Source of the DNA: Piezodorus guildinii
Lineage: Eukaryota; Arthropoda; Insecta; Hemiptera; Pentatomidae
Direction of reading: 5' to 3'
Length of the DNA: 64,000 bases
Assembly: GCA_023052935.1 (NCBI GenBank)
Contig: CM041292.1
Coordinates: 36,772,639 to 36,836,638, forward strand
The translations under genes were made by a program, and so were the position numbers. A model generated the notes under the pieces. The model ran no database searches and had not been told where the DNA came from. It worked only from the letters and a program-made list of their open reading frames with translations. Positions 45,238 to 55,874 of this stretch are shown here, piece after piece; position 1 is the stretch's first letter, and each line of letters opens with the position of its first letter.

Positions 45238-45544
45238 TGTTTTGTATGTATAAAGGTATAGAAAAAAATAATACGTAAGATTGAATACAATTATGAGATA
45301 TTGGTTTGCATAAGAAATTATACAAGCGATGCATAGGAAAAAGATTATAATATAGAATAGAAATTTTATTTTGTCTTTGGGGCTTCCCCATACAAAGAAA
45401 ATTATTATAATAATCGGATGAAAAACAAACAGATGCAGAAGAATTAAAAACTGTAAACATCTGTGTAAGGTAATATGAATTTTCGATTTTAGGAGTGCTT
45501 GTATAACTGTGATTATTATTTTGATTATTTGTAGAATTGTTGTG

Positions 45545-45801
45545 ATAATAGGGTTTTCTGGAAGATGAGGAGAATTATGAGGCAGGGCTATTACCACCGT
45601 CACACGACCACATGCACTAATGTCGGTTTTAAAACCGCTTCGGTAAATGTGATAGTCTTCGCGATTAAAATTTTTGTTGAGATTGGTTTCTTTATGACAC
45701 AACGTTATTATTCGGTATATCATGGTGATAAAGACAAGTTCTTCATATTTTCTAATGGTACCATAGCAGTTACAATGTATAATTATAATTTTAAAGTCCA
45801 T
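45545..45801 (-). pseudogene. Second, degenerate endonuclease N-terminus within the I-group element
   Basis: The reverse-strand frame from 45801 reads IIIIHCNCYGTIRKYEEL, LCHKETNLNKNF, DYHIYRS and GRVTVVIALPHNSPHLP. It aligns in order with the proper endonuclease start at 45237 (ISWNCNG, CLQETKL, QYNVFRK). Key residues are partly replaced. It lies upstream of the real ORF2, so it is a duplicate or a piece of a related element. Confidence 0.6.
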
Positions 45802-46321
45802 TGGAGAAGTAGGAATTAGATAAATATAACGATATAAAATAGATGAGAAAGTTAAATAAGTGAATTATTTTATTAAAATTAATTGTTAAATATGCGAATT
45901 GGTACGAATGGCTGTTTAAGTAGTTTGTACTCTATCTCTGCTGAGTGTTTTGCTTCTAGCTCGTCTGTCTTTCACTAACGTCCACTCGCCCTGACGATCT
46001 CGGTCATCCGGGCACTCGGTGGGTAGGTGACATCAGTAGATGTCGGTTTTCCCGAAGACGTAGACTTCGATTTTGTGGAAGGGTCCCGGAGTTAGGTATG
46101 GCTTCCGTGGGGTTGGTCAGTCCTCGGTCTCGAGACCGAGAAGTTCGGTCAAGAAGTGGATTAGGAATAGAAGGTATGGTAGGAGGAAGAGGAGGGAGGT
46201 GGGTATGGTGGTGGGAGCGGTGGAGGGAGGAGCGTGGTGGGGGAAATGACTGCATCATTCAATATCCACAGCCACTAGGTAAGGACTTGGTAAAGGCCTC
46301 TTAGTAATAAAAGAACCTCGT

Positions 46322-47230
46322 TTAGTTCTTCAGTTGTACACTGACACTAACAGTTAATTTATGTTTCACAATATTAGAGAACGATGTTTGGCTTTGAACA
46401 GGGTGCAATAGTTCGTATTTCTTTTTCGCGGCGGTATAAGGTATTTTTTCACAATCTTGTAATTTTCTAATTTCTTTTTCTTTAATAAAAGTAGGGCAAA
46501 GTTTTGAAAAGGAGTCATGTTGGCCTGAACAATTCACGCACTTTACGCTACTAATACATTCTACACCTTCATGTTTATTATTTCCACAAAGTTTACACAG
46601 TGGTTGCTTGGTACATACTGTTTTTGTATGGCCAAATTTTAGACATATGTAACATTGTATTGGATTGGAAAAGAACTGCCTGACAATAACGTTATAAAAG
46701 CCTATTTTGATTTCATTGGGTATAGTAGGGCTATTAAAAGTAAGTAAATAATTGTGGCCTTCAAGTTTTATATTATTTTTAAAATATGTCATTCTTTTAA
46801 CATCTTCAACTTTTTGGGTTTTCAATTCGTCTTTAATTTCATCAATAGTGCAATGAGCTAGGTCAGGGCACCATATAACCCCTTTACTTAAGTTTAGTCT
46901 GCCATGCGGTTCCACCTTAATAGGAAAATTGTTTAAAAAGCTAGTACACTTCAATAATTTTCCCGACTGAGCATCTGACAAAACCTCTATCAAAAGTGTG
47001 CCATCTCTCAATTTTTTAACTAATTTAACTTCCCCGATTAAATTATTTAGGCTCTTATAGATAAAAAACGGCGATACTTTTTTAAAATCCAAAGCATTAC
47101 CGTCTTCATCCATGTCAGTTCTTCTTATTATCAAAAATCTAATCGAATTTTGGATTATATTAACAGAATCTCCTGTTATAGGACCTTTAAATCGTCCCTT
47201 TTTCCGTTTAACGGGAGGTGATTCAGCCAT
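46322..47230 (-). CDS. I-group ORF1 (Gag-like nucleic-acid-binding protein)
   Basis: 302 codons from MAESPPVKRKKGRFKGP at 47230 (an upstream methionine would add only a hydrophobic leader read from the UTR). The middle has an RRM-like/Gag region (FFIYKSLNNLIGEVKLVKKL). Three zinc knuckles follow: CYICLKFGHTKTVC, CKLCGNNKHEGVEC, CVNCSGQHDSFSKLC. The frame ends in VQLKN. A Pro/Ser-rich stretch in another frame (46258-46004) may be its former C-terminus, in which case a frameshift shortened it. It coats element RNA in the family. Confidence 0.88.
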   Translation of the reverse strand: MAESPPVKRKKGRFKGPITGDSVNIIQNSIRFLIIRRTDMDEDGNALDFKKVSPFFIYKSLNNLIGEVKLVKKLRDGTLLIEVLSDAQSGKLLKCTSFLNNFPIKVEPHGRLNLSKGVIWCPDLAHCTIDEIKDELKTQKVEDVKRMTYFKNNIKLEGHNYLLTFNSPTIPNEIKIGFYNVIVRQFFSNPIQCYICLKFGHTKTVCTKQPLCKLCGNNKHEGVECISSVKCVNCSGQHDSFSKLCPTFIKEKEIRKLQDCEKIPYTAAKKKYELLHPVQSQTSFSNIVKHKLTVSVSVQLKN

Positions 47231-47388
47231 GTTGTAAAAAAAAAAAATATATATATATACAAAATTAAAATAAATGGACACCTTTTAATGAAATTATATA
47301 TAAAAATATGAAAGTTTAAGAGAAAGTTTAACTTATCAGACGTTGAGCTCTTAATCCTCAGGAGCTTCTAAGACGCATCCACACTGTC

Positions 47389-47505
47389 GGGATTCGGTAA
47401 GGAGTGGATGATTGAAGTCTTTAAATTTGAGTAGCTTCTTAGTGGTAGTCCATAATGTTTTGTCAATAGTGTTGAGATTTTCGGTAAAATTGAGAAAATT
47501 TTCTA
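47389..47505 (-). pseudogene. Jockey family B copy, 5' end of the split insertion
   Basis: 117 bp encoding LWTTTKKLLKFKDFNHPLLT on the reverse strand. This aligns to LWNVTKRILKSPLISHPLRR of Jockey A ORF2 and joins 41095 once the I-group element and one TSD are removed. The right border is the duplicated TAATTTTGAAATTT at 47506-47519. Confidence 0.88.
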
Positions 47506-47905
47506 TAATTTTGAAATTTAAATTAGATTTATCTTGAGTCTAGAATAAAGTGACATTTTTTTTTTATGTTAGTTTTTTCACTGATACTACAGAAGAAAGC
47601 ATTTAGAAAAATCAAAAAAAAAAAAAAAAATATACAACCTTAACTTTTAGGGTTCAGAAAAAACATGAGCACTGACTCTAATACAAATGACCCGTACATT
47701 AGCTTAAATGCGCAGTAATCTTCATCCTCAATCATCAAACATTTTCCAAAAGTTATTGTTTTCTACAACCTAAAAATATAATTAAAACTATTCACAATTA
47801 AATTCAGCGGTCAATATCAATATTCAAAAATGGTTTAAATATCCTTAGATGGCCGAAATTAATGCGGCAATTTAATAGAATAATTAGGATTGAATGAGGA
47901 CCTCT
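47506..47905. repeat. Repeat Z, right part (copy a)
   Basis: Matches 49788-50144 almost throughout: TAATTTTGAAATTTAAATTA, TTAGGGTTCAGAAAAAA, CCCGTACATTA, CTTAGATGGC and GAATGAGGACCTCTT. Non-coding. Completes the unit begun at 39175. Confidence 0.88.
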
Positions 47906-48179
47906 TTCCTGAACGTAAACCTGATTAATTAAGGCAATTAATTTAAAAACTATTATAAATTGAGCGAGTTCATAAATTATTCAAGAGCCTTTTTTTTCAT
48001 TTATTAAAGGATAAATTGGATGACATTAATAATGTGCTTTAATTTATGAATATGTTATTTCTTATTTACACCCTTGTAAAGGCTACAATTACTTAATATC
48101 CTTAATTATAGCTTCATTCTATTTTAATTACTAAGAATAAAGATTTTCTGTATGTATTTTTTAATGCATAAAACTATTG

Positions 48180-48456
48180 AAGCGGAGTCACCTGTGGTGT
48201 AGTGGCTTGCATAACTTATAAACCTTGTATGGATTCAAACCCAGAAAAGGGCCCTATGATTTTAAATTGGAGTAAAAAATCCTTGGTTATGTCGTCCTTC
48301 CAAGGGGGCGTAGGTGGTGGTTCTGAGCCGTGCCGTGTCAGGTACTCGTTAAAGAACCCTATTTTAATTAAATTTGGATAGGCAAGATTTGGGAATCGCA
48401 CTAGAGCATCGTGTATTAAACCACAGTAACATACAAGTGACGTTAAATGAATAAAC
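48180..48456 (+). mobile_element. SINE family 1 copy
   Basis: tRNA-like head (GGAGTCACCTGTGGTGTAGT) with B box GGATTCAAACCC, body GTGTCAGGTACTCGTTAAAG, 3' end GTGACGTTAAATGAATAAAC. Flanked by AAAACTATTG at 48170-48179 and 48457-48466. The tail is reduced to one AAAC unit. Confidence 0.9.
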
Positions 48457-49244
48457 AAAACTATTGGAGTATTTAATTAAAATTGATACTGTCTAGATCT
48501 ATAATAATTATTTCACGTTTACATAAGATTATATTAGTTTATTTAAATTAAATAAAACTTGTAGAACTATGTTCAGGAACCTTATAGGTCATCCTGCTGT
48601 AGTATGCAATAAACATTTTATATCATTCCGTTTATTACATCTTCATGTTGTTTTTTACTACATAAATGCTTCCTATTCTGACGTAATTATTTTTTAAATA
48701 TTTTCCTTAACAACTTTTAAACTATATCGAAATATTTTTATAGGTATACAGATTCCAAATATGTCCACTGTATTCCCTCAAAAGGGGATATTCTTTATAG
48801 TCAAATACAAACTTCAAAAAAATATTGTACATTTATTTGAAGTCCGCCAAACCTCATTTTCATAAAAATTATTACTTAAGCCCTTTTGTTCGGGCCCGAA
48901 TGTGTGAACGTTTCATTGTTAATTTACATATATATCATATTTTCTATTTTGTATAAAGTTACTACATTTAAATAATTTTTATTCTAAATTAAACATCTTC
49001 ATTATATTGCATTGTAATAACTTTGTTCTTTGAAATTAAGTATAATTTTATTATGTATACACTTTCCTTTAGATTTAGTCCTTTGTATTAATTATTAATC
49101 CTATCGTTAAAATGTCTCATATTTTAACTTTAAATATTTTATTTCGAAGGAAGGAAGCCGGCGGTATGTTTATATCCAAATAGTATTAGTTTGTTTACGC
49201 ATTCAGCATGAATAAAAATAAAAAATCAGCAAAAATAAATATTT
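48457..49244. other. AT-rich spacer, nothing recognised
   Basis: No open frame or repeat match was identified. Confidence 0.6.
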
Positions 49245-50144
49245 TTGTAGATTATAATTGTTCTTCTTGGAATTCGAATAATTTACCATGGTTTTATAAT
49301 ATATCTTTAGAAAGCTAAAAAAAAGGTATAGCTGATAAACATGAATTTAATTTTAAAAATCAAAATTCTTAATACAGAACAAAAAACTAAAAATAGAAAG
49401 ATACTTGAGTCAATTTAGAAACAAATTTTAGAATATAATATTGATAATTGAATTATAAATTGTGAATATTGTTTGTATTGTTGTAGATATGTTTATGACA
49501 CTAAATTGGTTTTAGATTTTAATTGGATAATCTGAAGATGAGGCAAAAAAATACCTCGAAACGTAATTAAAGTTTTATTTATGTAAGAATAAATACAAAA
49601 ATGTGATAAAAAGAGAAGAGAAAGTTCTAATTATTTTATTCTTAGTAAAAAGTATATATATCTGACACATAAAGTGCATAAACTAAAGTGACTGTCATAT
49701 ATAATAATATATGTTGCTGTTTAATCTATTATAAATATTTGCTCTGAAACTTGATATAAATTTCTTTTTAAATACAATATTTATTACTAATTTTGAAATT
49801 TAAATTAGATTTATCTTGAGTATAGAAGAAAGTAAAGAAAGTACTACAGAAGAAGACATTTAGAAAAATCAAAAAAAAATTATACAACCTTAACTATTAG
49901 GGTTCAGAAAAAATGTGTGCACTGACTAGAATACAAATGTCCCGTACATTATCTCAAATTCGCAGTAATCCAATTTCCATTTTCCAAAAAGTTATTGTTT
50001 TCTACAACCTAAAAATATAATTAAAACTATTCACAATTAAATTTAGTGATCAATATCAATATTAAAAATGGTTTAAATATCCTTAGATGGCTGAAATTAA
50101 TGCGGCAATTTAATAGAATAATTAAGATTGAATGAGGACCTCTT
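49245..50144. repeat. Repeat Z, copy b, with an internal PLE-like insert
   Basis: Positions 49245-49330 and 49672-50144 match copy a in order. About 340 bp (49335-49670) absent from copy a contains TCTGAAGATGAGGC and CCTCGAAACGT at 49528-49566, the same type of motif as at 2069-2116, so this part is probably a PLE-like remnant. Confidence 0.75.
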
Positions 50145-50599
50145 ATTAAATACGTCGGCTTATCTTTTCCTTCCTTATTCCTTAGAAAATACTTTTTCTT
50201 CTTTCGCTCTCTACAAGTACATGCCCCGCTCTTCAGCAGTCGCTCTGAACGAGTACATCAGTCATCACGTTCCTTACAGAATTACAGTGAACTCAGAGTA
50301 CTCTGAGTGGAAAATTTTTCCTTACATATCAAAAACATGTTTGTTATTTTTTTGTATTTTTCTCATCTTTCAAATTATTTGTACATTTTTGTTAATCTTA
50401 AGTTGTTATTTCTATAGTTTCTATGACTTTGTAATATTTTACTTGCATTTTTCTGTTGACATTTAATTATTTTGTCCTACTACTAGTATCTACTTTTATT
50501 TATATTATTCTTTTTTCATAGATATCTCATTATATCTATTTTACCATAAAATAACATATATTTGCATCAACATATACAAACAGTTTATTACTTTCACTA
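50145..50599. other. Spacer, nothing recognised
   Basis: The frame at 50128-50466 (112 codons) becomes hydrophobic Phe/Ile-rich AT sequence; no homology recognised. Confidence 0.45.
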
Positions 50600-50932
50600 A
50601 CTATATATAGTAAGGGGAAGTATTGCGATCGTGAAAATTTTCGAATTCCAGTTTTCAACAGAAATACACGTTTTTAAAAATAAAAAAAGATTTTATACAC
50701 AAGCTTTTAAAAGTTAATAGAGAGTGATGAAACGAACATAAAACTAACTGATTATTTTAGATAATAATATTATAGATTTTTTAATAAAACACATGTTTCT
50801 TTATAAATTGAATTTAATTAATTCCTTAATAGTTTCACGTATTTTTATCTCAAACTGTTTTTGAAAATTCTTTCATTGATTTTAAAAATGGAGGTAAGTT
50901 AAAGTCGTGTGTTGCCCGCACCAGATTTTTTT
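50600..50932 (+). repeat. Repeat X, copy 8 (internally deleted)
   Basis: The head AAGTATTGCGATCGTGAAAA (near 50617) is joined within 60 bp to the tail block and ends GTGTTGCCCGCACCAGATTT. About 500 bp of the interior is missing. Both ends are well conserved. Confidence 0.85.
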
Positions 50933-51145
50933 CATTCTGTTTTGTAACCTCATGTTCTCTTTTGTTTTTAATTAGATCAAATATTTTGTTTTGAGGTTCA
51001 TTTGTTTACTTTTTATTCATTTTTGGTTATCCCTATTTACTGTTTGTCTAATTTATTTTAGGTTTCAATCTCATATCACACATTGTAATCTTGCAAAATT
51101 TTAATATGCATCTTTCTTTTCGAAGTCCTAACGTAAGACAGATTG

Positions 51146-51413
51146 GTGGATGAAACACCTTGTTTCCATATACCAATCATTTATGCAATGGAAAACGCAA
51201 AGTCGTTATCAAGAAAACCTGTATATAGCCTTGAAACCATAAATCGTATACAAGTTTATGTGCTACATTAAAATCAAAGCCGTAGAATTAAGTGGGGTTG
51301 AGATAGGCCCGGTTAGGTTACGTTTCGAACACGCGAATAAATTAAATCTCGAGCCAAACCTTAAATTAGAAGATAGGTTCGTTCCTGGAGAACAGCCATA
51401 TTTTGTGGAAGAG
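51146..51413 (+). pseudogene. Unidentified coding-like stretch
   Basis: Two forward frames in succession: IPIIYAMENAKSLSRKPVYS then LETINRIQVYVLH (about 51146-51270), and KAVELSGVEIGPVRLRFEH, then LKLEDRFVPGEQPYFVEEAL with a stop at about 51413. The composition is protein-like and switches frame near 51255. An antisense frame (51263-51496) is also open, which weakens the case. It might be a decayed host gene or an unknown transposon. Confidence 0.25.
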
Positions 51414-52699
51414 GCGCTATCATTATAATATTTAACAGCAGTAATTATATGGATCATGTGAAATAAATTATGACAGTTTGATTTATCGTTATCCAAAAAT
51501 TATTGAATGTTTTTCCATTCTAGATTATATTTTATTTTCCTTAATAAGAATAAAAGTGGAATATTTATGGATTTGTCAGGTTGAGTCTTCCTCTGAGATA
51601 AACCTTCTTCACAATACCTAACGGTAATATATGGGTATTAAGAGTATTCGAATATTCGATACAAAAATTGGACAATGTATGAATATTTTAAAAGGTATAT
51701 CGAATTGAATAATGTGACATCGTTGAACTAACTTAAAAACAATAAAATAGTTTTGGAATGAACACATCTAAGAAAAATATTAAAGTTTTCTGAGACTGAA
51801 ATCGAGATAATTTGTAGTAACATTTAAGGATCTAGAGCAATATTTAGCGAACATTGACTTAGTTTTTGTTGCAACTGTAAAACATGAAACAGATGTACCA
51901 GCAAAATGAAAAAATATCTTTTTCCTGTCACCCCGATATAATGGCAAGTTTTTTGTTGACATTTCAACTAAAATAACAATATTTTTCCTCTAATCAATTA
52001 ATTAGGTTTAATTTATTACCGCTTCATTAGGCTCCATTTCACGAGACAGTTTCAGAGAAATAAGTTTTAGAGAATTGTGGTTTGTACGATTTCTACTACT
52101 CCTCTGTTAGAGTTACCGAAAATTGCGAATAGGGTGAATGCTATAGAAATGCCATGTAGGGGTCTAACATTTTTACTTACTTTTTTTTACAAGCAAAATT
52201 ATTTCCATTAAATCAAAATATGAGAATACCATTGATTACATTTTTTTTTCAGCACTGAAATATTGACGGTGCAGACCATTAGAAAACTGTAAGAAGAATA
52301 TAACTTGTTTAGCCTGGAAATATATATTGGTTCAATTCGCTTCTGAAAAAAAAAAGAAGGAAATAAATAAAAATGTTTACGTCTAATAAATTAACGGGTT
52401 TCATTATTCGAGACATTAGCCCTTAGTTGAAGAAAGCATCATATCATTGTTCAGTACCGTAGGGTCCTTTCGTAGTTCCTGATCGAACAGAGATTCTATG
52501 TTGTTGTTTTTTTCGAAAGTATAAACTATTTAAGACTTACTAATCAAACCAAAATTTAAACATTTTGAAATTTCAAAAGTTGTAGTTGAAGTTTTTTAAA
52601 AGTTTATAAACATGCATCTTTTAATGAATTCCATATTCTATTCTAGGCAAACGCTCTAACCTTCCAATAAAATTGACTAACATACGATTTATTTTAATT
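51414..52699. other. AT-rich spacer, nothing recognised
   Basis: The frame at 51780-51962 (reverse) shows no motif. No repeat boundary found. Confidence 0.5.
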
Positions 52700-53105
52700 T
52701 AAAATGTTAAACTTTTGGGTTCCACTGACCCATTCAACCCTCTTGTATTCAATCCATAATTATTATTAGGTCAGCACTACAACCCGCAAGCGGGTCTTGG
52801 GTCTTCCTCCACTAGCAATCGCCAAGCGTCCCTATTTTGTCCTGCTACCATCCACTGCCTTACTCCGATGTTCCTTAAATAAGCTGCAACACAATCCGAC
52901 CACGGCAACCAGGGTCTCCCAACCTTTCGTCGGCCATACTGCTGCTCCGTCAGTATCTTCTTCGGTATTGAATTATCAAGTATCAAGTATTCAATCCATA
53001 AAATCTCAAAGTCTTCATAAAATCCTGAATTCTCCTTACTTTTTCACGAATAAAAACATTCGTAATGTCCTAAATGTCCCATTTGTTGCTGATTTAGCCT
53101 TAACT
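52700..53105 (+). pseudogene. Jockey family B ORF2 C-terminal fragment, split by an RTE-like insertion
   Basis: The left part (52700-52759, with the equivalent of LWGST..) and right part (53002-53105, SQSLHKILNSPYFFTNKNIR, LNVPFVADLA) align to the IQSLQSKILRKILNAPYFVT region of family B. The split point is the 15-bp duplication GTATTCAATCCATAA. Confidence 0.8.
52760..52986 (-). mobile_element. RTE-like non-LTR element, extreme 5' truncation
   Basis: The reverse-strand end of an ORF2 (to a stop at 52777): QQYGRRKVGRPWLPWSDCV, LRNIGVRQWMVAGQNRDAW and RLLVEEDPRPACGL. This GRPR-W-DCV...D..W..L pattern is the usual C-terminus in many RTE-type and related LINEs. A GGGTTGTAGTGCTGACC 3' end and a (TAA)n tail follow. 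Flanked by GTATTCAATCCATAA at 52745-52759 and 52987-53001. Confidence 0.85.
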
Positions 53106-54204
53106 TTTTTCAATTATGTGGTATTTAACGTCCTTCCTTACTCAGTTTAAGAAAGGAGTAATGGGAACTAAAACAGACCCCACTCCATTTTGTATGTTGT
53201 TTTCTGGGTTTTTTTTTGTTTTTGTTTAGACTTGATGAAGTTTTTTTTTTCTATTTTATAATCGTTTATGACCACCATCTGAGTCAGCACATCCTTCGTA
53301 TGTAACACACAGTCAACTATTTAATCTTCAGCAGTTTCTTTACATTTAGCCTCGATATTCAGAATAGAATGTTAGGTGTTGCGAAGAAGTTGATATAACT
53401 ATGTACCGTGAAATTCTCAATCTATGCAAGACACCAAAAGCAATATTTAACGAGATCAGACAATAAGTACTCGATGTCTCCAACAGTAACCACCCACTGG
53501 ATTGCAACAGAAGCAATATCCTATGATAATTCGAAAGGACAATGCTTGATCATAGCAAAAACCGGAACAGGTTTCCCGGCGGAAGCCTTGCGGAAAAGTG
53601 GAACACAATCTCCAACTTAACACTCATGATACGGCTATTTATTTATGTTAGCGCTAACGATCGGTAATTGTCTCACCGCCATTCATGAGAGTTATGTCAT
53701 TCATCCGGGCGAGACTTGAACATGGGCAATATGGATAATGGAGACATTAAATCGCCAGCTGGGTCATATCGATGAGGATAATACTCCTGGCCCAAATATT
53801 TGTTAATACAGCAATTTATCTAGTAAATTAACAAGTATTTAGTACCTCGTTCGAGCAATTTTCCTTCGAGTAAGTGCCGATTAAAAATTAAGTCCGGATA
53901 GTTGGTTCGTTGTCCTGCACTTTTGTAGCAATGTATTATATAAATAGATTTGCACTTTCGTTTATCACTCCATCCAATGAAATGATGAGTAATTTAATCG
54001 TATTTATTCCTAAAAAATAATGTTGTTTTTTTTTCATTACGCCACAATTTCAAGTTAGTAAAGCCGTCATACGTCACCTTCGTTGGAATTAAATTCGACT
54101 GAGGCATAAATAGTTTGGTAGCAAGCATATTGTTAATAAAAACGTTCTGAAATATTTTTAATTAAAAAAAAATTCTAAATATCTCAAATCCAATAATTTA
54201 AATA
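53106..54204. other. Spacer, nothing recognised
   Basis: The frame at 53408-53620 has no known motif. Mixed composition; no repeat boundary seen. Confidence 0.5.
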
Positions 54205-54425
54205 AAGAAGATTCAATAGGATTTTAATGAGGGAGTAAAACGTCTTTAGTTAGAACGCCATTTGGAGGGAACGTAAAATGGAGGTCCAGCTCCTGAACTG
54301 TGTCAGGTACTTGTTAAAGATACCAATACTAATTAAACCTGGAGAGACAAAATTAAGCACCCCCAATGCAGTATGGTAGGATTAGCCATAGTAACATAAA
54401 AGTGACATTAAATGAATAAACTAAC
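54205..54425 (+). mobile_element. SINE family 1, 5'-truncated copy
   Basis: Lacks the tRNA-like head; begins near GGGAGTAAAACGTCTTTAGT and keeps TGTCAGGTACTTGTTAAAGA and the end GTGACATTAAATGAATAAAC. Worn. Confidence 0.82.
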
Positions 54426-54499
54426 TCCAAGTACGTGAGTAATAATTGATAAAAAACAAAATAATAATAAATGCAATGTTTTATTTTTTTACTAAGGTA

Positions 54500-55018
54500 T
54501 TTTATTATCTATTATCCGTGAAAGAGCGTCTTCTATTTATCATTATTATTTCATAAGTGGATTTGTTATTTATCCTATCGTTGTTATAGGAAAATATAAT
54601 TTTAATTTTATACATTTTGCAAAATACAATAAATTTCGTTTGGAACAGGATTGAATTTCGTTTTCAAGTATTTTTCCCCAACAAATAAATATGAATTATA
54701 TACTTTTTGATTTAAGATATTTACTTGATCTTATTCTTCGTCTTTTATTATCTATTATCCGTGAAAGAGCGTCTGCTATTTTTCATAATATTAAATATAT
54801 TTATGTGTCAATCTTTCCCTTCCTCAAATACCATTTCTTATATCTAAACTTTATTATTTCATAAATGGATTATTTACTATTGTTATTGTTATTTATCCTA
54901 TCGTTGTTATAGCAAAATATAATTTTAATTTTATACATTTTGTAAAATAAAGTTCGTCAGGAACAGGATGTAATTTCGTTTTCAAGTATTTTTCCCCAAC
55001 AAATAAATATGAAATTAT
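54500..55018. repeat. Direct duplication
   Basis: Unit 1 (54500-54688) and unit 2 (54743-55017) share TTATTATCTATTATCCGTGA at the start and CAAGTATTTTTCCCCAACAA at the end; unit 2 has about 90 bp extra in the middle. Non-coding. Confidence 0.8.
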
Positions 55019-55692
55019 AAGGTGGGAGCCGCACCGCTTTATTTTCCCTGCGCATGCCCATGACTATAAGGTTATTCCTACACCTCTCTAGTAGATAAAT
55101 CTACCAGAACATGCTCAGTACAATTTTATCGGTCCAAAAATAGTTTATATAAAAAAAATCAGCACTTAAATGTATTCCCAAATGAAATAAAATAAAAACA
55201 TTTCAAAAATCCTTTAAAGCCTATGTTTATTTTATTTTATAGCCTTGTAGCCATTATATCGTATTTCTGAAATAATTAAAATAAATAGAAAAATTTATCA
55301 ACATAATAATTGTGTCTACAATTTCTCAATCCATCAATTCCCCTCGAATTCTTAATCACTCTTCCATTAAAAATCCAGAAGTTAACTAGACCGTAAATCA
55401 CAGTTATAATTAACTAAATACTCAAACAATTAATTTGACTATAATTGCATCCATTATTTAGAAATGACCCAAATCAATCATAGTTAGTTACAATGTTCTA
55501 ATAAATATAAGCATTAAGCTCAGATTAACGGTTAGCCAATGTTTACTATAAAAACTGATACTTACCCCCATCTCTTTGGTTTTATTTGGATTCCTGTATA
55601 ATAGGTCAGACTTCTGAAGATGGGAGTGGCATTAATATGAGTCTGCCATGGGCGATCACGCACATTATTAATCATAATATTTTCGCGGAAGA
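55019..55692. other. Spacer; possible Jockey 5'-end remnant near 55052
   Basis: CCTGCGCATGCCCATGACTA at 55052 resembles the first bases of Jockey A (TCTGCGCATGCGCATGAGTA). CTTCTGAAGATGGGAGTGGC near 55615 is PLE-like. Neither is firm. No genes. Confidence 0.4.
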
Positions 55693-55828
55693 AGATCAAG
55701 CAAATATCTTAAATCAAAAAGTATATAATTCATATTTATTTGTTGGGGAAAATACTTAAAAACGAAATTGAATCCTGTTCCAGACGAAATTTATTTTGCA
55801 AAATGTATAAAATTAAAATTATATTTTC
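55693..55828 (-). repeat. Inverted copy of 54593-54732
   Basis: AGATCAAGCAAATATCTTAA through to AAAATTATATTTTC is the reverse complement of the end of direct unit 1 and the spacer after it. With the direct duplication it makes a direct-plus-inverted arrangement such as PLE terminal repeats can show. Confidence 0.75.
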
Positions 55829-55874
55829 ATATATTTACATTGCATTTATTTTTATTTTTTTAAGTTTATCAATT

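Larger units (their letters stand above)
41096..47388 (-). mobile_element. I-group non-LTR retrotransposon, near full length
   Basis: A 6,293-bp insertion flanked by the 14-bp duplication GGGATTCGGTAAGG at 41082-41095 and 47389-47402. In element order: a short 5' UTR (47388-47231), ORF1 with zinc knuckles, an irregular linker of about 1.1 kb, ORF2 with endonuclease, RT and RNase H, then a very A-rich low-complexity tract and about 145 bp of unique sequence. RNase H in ORF2 places it in the I superclade (I/R1/LOA/Ingi type). It has three or more ORF2 lesions and is probably inactive. Confidence 0.88.

Noticed and set aside
45235..45801. 188-codon frame as a membrane protein
   Set aside because: The hydrophobic C-terminal half is AT-rich linker read out of frame; the N-terminal half is better explained as a degenerate endonuclease.
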